Below, piece after piece: positions 38,774 to 43,799 of a stretch of 43,799 nucleotides of DNA; positions within the stretch are counted from its first letter, which is position 1, and each line of letters starts with the position of its first letter. The position numbers and the translations under genes were made by a program. The notes below the pieces were generated by a model. That model was not told where the DNA came from, made no database searches, and saw only the letters and a list, made by a program, of their open reading frames with translations. The stretch is from Planctomycetales bacterium (lineage in GTDB: Bacteria > Planctomycetota > Planctomycetia > Isosphaerales > Isosphaeraceae): contig DAIDKV010000181.1 of NCBI GenBank assembly GCA_027449865.1, positions 1 to 43,799 on the forward strand. The letters are read 5' to 3'.

Positions 38774-40231
38774 ATGAAACTTCGAACCCGCGGTGCGCTC
38801 ATCGCGTTCCTGTTCGTCGCGACCTGGCCGATCGCGGCGATCGGGCAGGCCCCGAGGCCCACCGAGCCCACTTCAATCGTGGTCGATCCTGCGCCCGAGC
38901 CGGTCCCCTCGCTGAAGTACCGGCTCTATCCGATGGCGACCGAGCTCGCCCCGGGCAATGCAGCGCCGATCTACCTCCGCGCCCGGTATCAAACCCCGGA
39001 CGACCTCTGGTCCCGGATCGAGACGACCTGGTTGAAATGGCGGGAGCTACCGATCGAGAAGTTCCCGACTGCCGAGGCCCGCGACTTCCTGCGTCCGTTC
39101 GCCAGGACGCTCGAACAGGTCGCGTTCGGGGCACACCGCCAATCGTGCGACTGGAACTACACCCTCCCCGAGCAGCGGACCAACCGGATCAACGTCGCCC
39201 TGCCCGACGCCCAGGCAATGCGGCAGGTGATCCGGCTGATCGATTTCCAGGCCCGCGTCGAGATCGCCGATCGGCATTTCGATCGCGCGATCCAGTCGAT
39301 CGAGACCGGCATGGCGCTCTCGCGTCACGTCGCCGAGGGCCCGTTCTACATCAACGGGCTGATCGGACTGGCCGGTGACTACGTGATGCTCGACCGATGC
39401 GAGGAACTGATCGCCCGCCCCGGCTCACCCAACCTCTACTGGGCCCTCACCGCCCTGCCGCGGCCGCTCGTCGATTTTCGACGGATGAACGAGATCGAGG
39501 AAACGCTCTGCGAGGACATGATTCCCGAACTGGTCGAGGCCCGGTCCGACCAGCCGCGAACGCCCTCCGAATGGTCGGCGCTCCTGGCCCGGCTGCACGC
39601 GCGGATGATCGCCTGGTGCCGCACCATGATCCCGATCCAGGCGCGGCCTGGCAAAGCCGACGACCCCTCGGCCTGGCTGAGAGACTTCGTCACCTGGGAC
39701 CTCAACCGCCTCCGCGCCGAGACGCTCCCTGCGGCGCGCGATTACGTGCAGAAGACGATCGGAGCGGACGCCAGCGCGATGTCCGACGACCAGGTGATCG
39801 CCGTCTACCTCGCCGGCCGGCATCGCGACCTCTGGGACGATGTCTTCCGGGAAAGCTATCTCGCGCCGCGGGTGGCAATCGAGCGGCTCGCCGACATCGG
39901 AGAGCGTCTCCGCAAGGCGAGGAAGCCCGGCCCGCTGGCGGTCTTCGTCGAGATGATCCCGTCGGTCCGCGACGTGATCGCCGGCTCCCTCCGCTTCGAG
40001 CGCCGACTCGACGCCCTCCGCGCGATCGAGGCCATCCGGATGCACGCCGCCGCGGGCGGAGGACGACTCCCGAAATCGCTCGGCGAGGTCAAGGTCGTCC
40101 CGGTCCCCGACGATCCCTGGACCGGCCGGCCGTTCCGATACCGAATCGACGGCGACGCCGCGATCCTCGAGGCCGAGCCCATCGCGATCCATCGCGGAAC
40201 CCTCGCATACCGGATCATGATCCGGCGGTGA
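38774..40231 (+). CDS. Secreted protein of unknown function
   Basis: A 485-residue exported protein. The signal peptide is MKLRTRGALIAFLFVATWPI with cleavage near AIGQA (about residue 25). The long central part is helical, with Trp/Arg/Asp-rich blocks and no catalytic motif that I recognise. The C-terminus has PDDPWTGRPFRYRIDGDAAI, a phrase found in many planctomycete exported proteins, probably a small beta-hairpin. GAGAAAGGCGG precedes the ATG at 38774. It follows the sigma/anti-sigma pair on the same strand, though separated from it by the palindromic repeat, so regulation by that sigma factor is possible but not shown. Confidence 0.82.
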   Translation: MKLRTRGALIAFLFVATWPIAAIGQAPRPTEPTSIVVDPAPEPVPSLKYRLYPMATELAPGNAAPIYLRARYQTPDDLWSRIETTWLKWRELPIEKFPTAEARDFLRPFARTLEQVAFGAHRQSCDWNYTLPEQRTNRINVALPDAQAMRQVIRLIDFQARVEIADRHFDRAIQSIETGMALSRHVAEGPFYINGLIGLAGDYVMLDRCEELIARPGSPNLYWALTALPRPLVDFRRMNEIEETLCEDMIPELVEARSDQPRTPSEWSALLARLHARMIAWCRTMIPIQARPGKADDPSAWLRDFVTWDLNRLRAETLPAARDYVQKTIGADASAMSDDQVIAVYLAGRHRDLWDDVFRESYLAPRVAIERLADIGERLRKARKPGPLAVFVEMIPSVRDVIAGSLRFERRLDALRAIEAIRMHAAAGGGRLPKSLGEVKVVPVPDDPWTGRPFRYRIDGDAAILEAEPIAIHRGTLAYRIMIRR

Positions 40232-40296
40232 GGGATTCCCGCCCACCGTCCGGGTACAATCGGGGCCGTGACATCCACAATTCGGAGGAAACCCCG

Positions 40297-41694
40297 ATGT
40301 CTCGACTCATGACTGTCCTCGCCGTCCTGCTCGCCGTTGCCGTCGGCGAGGCCCGCGCCGAACCGCTGAAGGTCGGCGTCTTCGCCGTGGACGCCTCGCC
40401 GCCGGCCGGCAGTCCGCTGATGTACGACCCGAACAAACGGGTCGAATACCCGCTCTCGTGCAAGGGCGTCGTCCTGATCGGCGAGGGAAAGCCGGTCGTC
40501 CTGGTCGCCCTCGACTGGATCGGGGTCGCCAATGACGGCCAGGTCGAATTCAAGAAGGCGATCGCCGAGGCCGCCGCGACCGAGCCAAACCACGTCGCCG
40601 TTCACGCGCTGCACCAGCACGACGCCCCGATCTGCGACTTCACCGCCGACCGCGTCCTCGCCGCGCCCGGGATCAATGGACAGATGTTCGACTCGGCCTT
40701 CGCTCGCGACGTGATCGCCCGCACGGCCGAGGCCGTCCGATCGGCCGCCAAGAACGCCCTGCCGGTCACTCATCTCGGGCTCGGCCAGGGCGAGGTTCAA
40801 CAGGTCGCCTCCAACCGCCGCATCCTCGGGCCGAACGGCCGGGTGAAATACGTTCGATACACCGCCTGCCGCGAGCCCGTGGTTCGCGACGCACCCGTCG
40901 GCACGATCGACCCGATGCTCAAGCTGATCAGCTTCTGGAACGGCGACAAACCCATCGCCGCGCTGACGTATTACGCAACTCATCCCCAGAGCTACTATCG
41001 AACCGGCCTCGCGAATCCCGATTTCCCCGGGATGGCCCGCGAGGATCGCCAGCGCGCCACCGGATGCCCGCACATCCACTTCGACGGAGCCGGCGGGAAC
41101 ATCGGGGCGGGCAAATATAACGACGGCTCCAAGTCGATGAGGCGCGTCCTGGCCGATCGGGTCGCCGAGGGGATGGCGAAGGCCTGGGAATCGACCGTCA
41201 AGACGCCGATCTCGGCCGCGGAACTCGGCTGGGAGACGGTCGCCGTGGCCCTCCCGCCAGCCCGGCACCTGGACGAGTCGAAGCTCTCGGCGACGATGAA
41301 CGACCCGAAGGCGCCGATCCGCGACCGGCTCGAGGCGGGTCGGGCGCTCGTCTGGCTCCGACGGTGCAAGGCGGGCGAGACGATTGATGTCTCGTGCCTT
41401 CGCCTCGGCCGGGCCCGGGTGCTGCACCTGCCGGGCGAGCTGTTTGTGGAATACCAGCTCGCCGCGCAGGCGATGCGGCCCGATCTCTTTGTCGCGATGG
41501 CGGCCTACGGCGAATATGCCCCTGGCTACATCGGGACCGAGGCCGCCTATCCGGAGGGTGGATACGAGACCGGCCCGAAGGCCTCGCTCGTCGCGCCCGA
41601 GGTTGAGGGCGTTCTCATGTCGGCAATCGGCAAGCTACTTGAGGCGCCGGTCAGGGGCCGGACCGTCCCGGGCAGCCGATCGGCTCCAAACTGA
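40297..41694 (+). CDS. Neutral-ceramidase-like secreted hydrolase
   Basis: A 465-residue protein. A signal peptide (MSRLMTVLAVLLAVAVGEAR, cut near ARAE) is followed by a domain of the neutral/alkaline non-lysosomal ceramidase type. VGVFAVDASPPAGSPLMYD opens the domain. VAVHALHQHDAP provides zinc-type His ligands. ALTYYATHPQSYYRTG and HFDGAGGNIGAGKYNDG are later active-site segments. In planctomycetes many such proteins lack the eukaryotic C-terminal domain and their natural substrate is unknown. GGAGG precedes the ATG. The last 44 bp overlap the 3' end of the convergent gene. Confidence 0.88.
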   Translation: MSRLMTVLAVLLAVAVGEARAEPLKVGVFAVDASPPAGSPLMYDPNKRVEYPLSCKGVVLIGEGKPVVLVALDWIGVANDGQVEFKKAIAEAAATEPNHVAVHALHQHDAPICDFTADRVLAAPGINGQMFDSAFARDVIARTAEAVRSAAKNALPVTHLGLGQGEVQQVASNRRILGPNGRVKYVRYTACREPVVRDAPVGTIDPMLKLISFWNGDKPIAALTYYATHPQSYYRTGLANPDFPGMAREDRQRATGCPHIHFDGAGGNIGAGKYNDGSKSMRRVLADRVAEGMAKAWESTVKTPISAAELGWETVAVALPPARHLDESKLSATMNDPKAPIRDRLEAGRALVWLRRCKAGETIDVSCLRLGRARVLHLPGELFVEYQLAAQAMRPDLFVAMAAYGEYAPGYIGTEAAYPEGGYETGPKASLVAPEVEGVLMSAIGKLLEAPVRGRTVPGSRSAPN

Positions 41695-42700
41695 CGTCGT
41701 CAATCCACATCTCACCGACGTCGCTGTCGCCGGAGATCCGGAAGTCGAGGGCGAGCGTGGTGGCCTCGGCGTCGGTGGTGAAGATGTGTTCGACCTCGGT
41801 CCAGCGCCCGACGACCTTCAAACCCTCTTCAAACCCGGCCTCGTTGATCATCCGCCAGGTGGCGGGCGTCTCCTTGTACTGCGCCACCCGGAACCGGCAC
41901 TCGCCCTCGGTTCCGGCGGCGATCAGGTACGAGAACTTCAATCGCATCGGGGTCGCGTAGCGGACCGGGCGGTCGGGGTACCGATAATAGTGGTGCCCCG
42001 GGACATGAGCCTCGAGGTGCAGGCTGTCGGAGCCTGTGAGCGAGTGCCGAGGGTCGCGCCGGGTGTCGGGCGGCTCGGGCCAGGTGTATCGAGGTTGAGC
42101 CAGGTAATGCTCGCGATCGAGCCCGACCCGGTCTCGGATCGGCGTGCCCGCGCCGGCCAGGCTGATCTCGACCTCGCGGACGCCCAGGAGCGGGTCGTAT
42201 TCGCCGAAGATCACGTGATGGTGTTCCAGCCGGAGCTGGACGTTCACGATCCCGTTGGTGGGCACGGTCCATTCTTTCGGCGGCTGGCTCTTTTGTTCTT
42301 TTTCGGCCGGGGGCACTGCGTCGTCCCGAACGGCGGAGAGGCGGCAGACCAGCTTTTCGCGGCAGGTCTGTTCCTCGTCGGGCGAGGCGATCACCTTGCA
42401 CTCGGCGGCGGGCTCCGGCGACCCGGCGACGGTTAGCAGCGAATGGCGGGGAACGGCGTGGCTGGCGATCCTCGAATTCGAGACCCAGCTTTCGACCTTC
42501 ACCGAGAGCCGGTCGGCCGAAATCACGATCGGCGCCGAGCCGACGTTCCGAAGGCGGTAGTCGACCACCCAGGCGCCCTGATCCTGGGCGATGGTTCGAC
42601 TCGCCATCACGAGCCCCGGCGAGGGCTCCGAACCGGACACCCTCGATGAGAGTCCAATCAACAAGAATCCAGCCAGTAAGAATCGATGACGTCGGAACAT
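41651..42700 (-). CDS. Secreted protein with a jelly-roll-like C-terminus
   Basis: A 349-residue exported protein. MFRRHRFLLAGFLLIGLSSR is a signal peptide, cut near VSGSE. Residues about 30-180 look like a beta domain with LRNVGSAPIVISADRLSVKV. The C-terminal part (about 250-345) has the form of a carbohydrate-binding-like beta sandwich, ending LDFRISGDSDVGEMWIDDVS. The gene's stop lies inside the convergent ceramidase-like gene by 44 bp. GGAAGAGG lies before the ATG at 42700; a longer start at 42742 lacks a ribosome site. The role is unknown; glycan or lipid binding at the surface is only a guess. Confidence 0.82.
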   Translation of the reverse strand: MFRRHRFLLAGFLLIGLSSRVSGSEPSPGLVMASRTIAQDQGAWVVDYRLRNVGSAPIVISADRLSVKVESWVSNSRIASHAVPRHSLLTVAGSPEPAAECKVIASPDEEQTCREKLVCRLSAVRDDAVPPAEKEQKSQPPKEWTVPTNGIVNVQLRLEHHHVIFGEYDPLLGVREVEISLAGAGTPIRDRVGLDREHYLAQPRYTWPEPPDTRRDPRHSLTGSDSLHLEAHVPGHHYYRYPDRPVRYATPMRLKFSYLIAAGTEGECRFRVAQYKETPATWRMINEAGFEEGLKVVGRWTEVEHIFTTDAEATTLALDFRISGDSDVGEMWIDDVSLEPIGCPGRSGP

Positions 42701-42786
42701 GGCAATCCTCTTCCTTCCCTGAATAGGAACAAGCCGTGCCATCCTGGAACGAAATGGTCCACCCTGAGAATTGTAGAACAGATCAA

Positions 42787-42917
42787 GGAGGAACCACGAA
42801 AAACACGGAGATCACGAAAAAGAAAAGCAGGCACCGATCAACGACCTCTGAGCGCAGAGGGAGCCCAGGCCGGCCCGTCTCCCCTTTCGTGCCCTTCGTG
42901 TTTTTCGTGATTGCTCC
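42787..42917. repeat. Palindromic dispersed element, copy 2
   Basis: GGAGGAACCACGAAAAACAC (from 42787) is complementary to the stretch ending at 42917, which reads CCTTCGTGTTTTTCGTGATT near its end, with several mismatches. The arms match the copy at 38547-38712, but the loop differs. It lies between two minus-strand genes. Confidence 0.75.
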
Positions 42918-42941
42918 GAGATGCAACTCCGACGAGGACGA

Positions 42942-43457
42942 TCAGTCGTCGTCCTCGTCGTCGAGATCGGCCTCGGCCTCGGGCTCGCTATCGGGAGGGC
43001 TCAAGCGGGCCTCAAGGGCGGCGCATCGGTCGAGGAACGGGGAGAGGAATCGGTCGAGGAAAACGGAGACGGCGATCTGGGTGGTGGCGTTATCCATTCC
43101 CCAGATGCTGGCCCTTGGCTCGCTGAGGTCGGGGTCCATCTGGATGAAGTAGCGCTCGCCGACGGCAAGCGAGACGGGAACCTCTTCGAGCCACCGGTGC
43201 GAGAGAGCGTTGACGCCCGGCCCGCCCAGCGAGATCGTGGGGAGGGTTTGCAGGGGGTCGTCGTGGATCCAGCGGAAGTCGGCCACGATCCGGACGATGT
43301 AATCTTCCAGGCCGTCGCGACCGGCGGCGATCGCGTCGGTGAGGACCTGTTCGATCCGCTGCTTGAGGTAATAGGCGAGCGGACGGTCCATTTCCTCGGC
43401 CCGCAGCGTACTGCCGGTGACGATCAACAGCACGCGATCCGCGGGTCCGTCGGCCAT
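42942..43457 (-). CDS. Unknown protein with acidic tail
   Basis: A 171-residue soluble protein not assigned to a family. A beta-alpha start (DRVLLIVTGSTLRAEEMDRP) is followed by a helix around YYLKQRIEQVLTDAI, a strand region with ISLGGPGVNALSHRWLEEVP, and a helix with FLDRFLSPFLDRC. The last 20 residues are almost all Asp, Glu and Ala (EAEADLDDEDDD). The GPGVNAL phrase could hold a phosphate or nucleotide, but no family match is certain. GGGGCGG precedes the ATG at 43457. It is the last gene of the window. Confidence 0.72.
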   Translation of the reverse strand: MADGPADRVLLIVTGSTLRAEEMDRPLAYYLKQRIEQVLTDAIAAGRDGLEDYIVRIVADFRWIHDDPLQTLPTISLGGPGVNALSHRWLEEVPVSLAVGERYFIQMDPDLSEPRASIWGMDNATTQIAVSVFLDRFLSPFLDRCAALEARLSPPDSEPEAEADLDDEDDD

Positions 43458-43690
43458 GCGCCGCCCCTTCGCTTCGTGAGAGATCGAGTCGATGACCGCG
43501 GGCCCCGCGCCTCCCGGCGTGGAGTGGATCCCGTCCTCTTTATTCTAATGGCCGCGCTCCGGCCGGAGAATCCTCCTTCTCATTCACAGGATCGGAGTTG
43601 GTATCGATTTCCGATGACGAGGCCGATCAAACCGTTTTTTGCGAAGGACCCAAGCGAGCACCCTTCCCCTGTAGGAGGGAGCTCCCGCTC
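43458..43690. other. Intergenic region at the right end
   Basis: No gene is visible. It must contain the promoter of the acidic-tailed protein. TGTAGGAG (43670-43677) has its inverse, CTCCTACA (43741-43748), in the next stretch, framing the repeat that follows. Confidence 0.5.
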
Positions 43691-43799
43691 CCGACTCGCC
43701 CGAAGCCCAGGGTATCGCGCCGATCGCCGGCTGGAGCCGGCTCCTACAACAACATCCGACTCGGCCGAAGCCCAGGGTATCGCGCCGATCGCCGGCTGG
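43691..43799. repeat. Direct repeat, 44-bp unit with 65-bp period
   Basis: A 44-bp unit at 43691-43734, starting CCGACTCGCCCGAAGCCCAG, recurs at 43756-43799 with one base changed. The spacing is 65 bp. The array runs off the right edge, so more copies may follow. GGAGCCGGCTCC lies between the copies. Confidence 0.88.

Overview
The window looks like a chromosomal segment of a GC-rich planctomycete, most likely close to the Isosphaeraceae. This is inferred from family content, not from a marker gene. The evidence is: three proteins with the planctomycete-type basic N-terminus plus an 'LExxEPRxLLS'-like motif; PEP-CTERM surface proteins; an exosortase fused to a CAAX-type protease beside its tiny substrate; DUF433/PIN and HEPN modules; YfhO-like and GT87-like membrane proteins; and dispersed palindromes whose translation reads 'YQPDAPAR'. 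No rRNA, tRNA, CRISPR array, insertion sequence or phage gene was seen.

Layout. 1-3655: a 56-bp tandem repeat, a multi-zinc-ribbon protein, a TetR regulator divergent from a small membrane protein with a dyad operator between them, a cupin, and a DUF433/PIN toxin-antitoxin pair. 3797-8591: a HAF-repeat surface protein closed by a nested terminator, a GT87-like glycosyltransferase, and a CcsA/HemX-like protein overlapping hemA. 8592-8989: repeat-rich, partly AT-rich intergenic DNA. 8990-14059: an OmpH/Skp-like protein and NAD(P)HX epimerase (minus strand), FmdB-like zinc ribbon, GT4 glycosyltransferase, a spherulin-4-like protein behind a possible RBS hairpin, and a small coiled-coil membrane protein. 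14544-24547: a cell-surface island with two PEP-CTERM proteins, a small LEPR-XLL protein and a truncated copy of its 3' end, a 1555-residue SdrD-like adhesin with a probable thioester domain, and an exosortase E/protease with a 62-residue PEID-type substrate.

25259-30531: a Uma2-family protein, a MOP-type flippase, an unknown protein overlapping a HEPN protein that seems to have lost its stop codon, and a secreted M28 peptidase. 30587-33096: a BlaR1-like M56 peptidase and BlaI-type repressor behind a double dyad operator. 33217-35066: an ABC-type ATPase with an overlapping Toprim/DUF4276-like partner, a plausible defence module. 35079-43457: YfhO-like membrane protein, ECF sigma factor with an overlapping membrane anti-sigma candidate, a secreted planctomycete protein, a neutral-ceramidase-like protein whose 3' end overlaps a convergent secreted protein, and an acidic-tailed unknown. 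The right end is a 65-bp-period tandem repeat.

The main theme is the cell surface: sugar transfer and export (GT87, GT4, flippase, YfhO) beside proteins carrying three different sorting signatures. Interspersed are small modules of the toxin-antitoxin or defence type and one-step or sigma-factor regulators. The strongest candidates for further attention are the exosortase E/PEID pair, the thioester adhesin, and the ATPase/Toprim pair.
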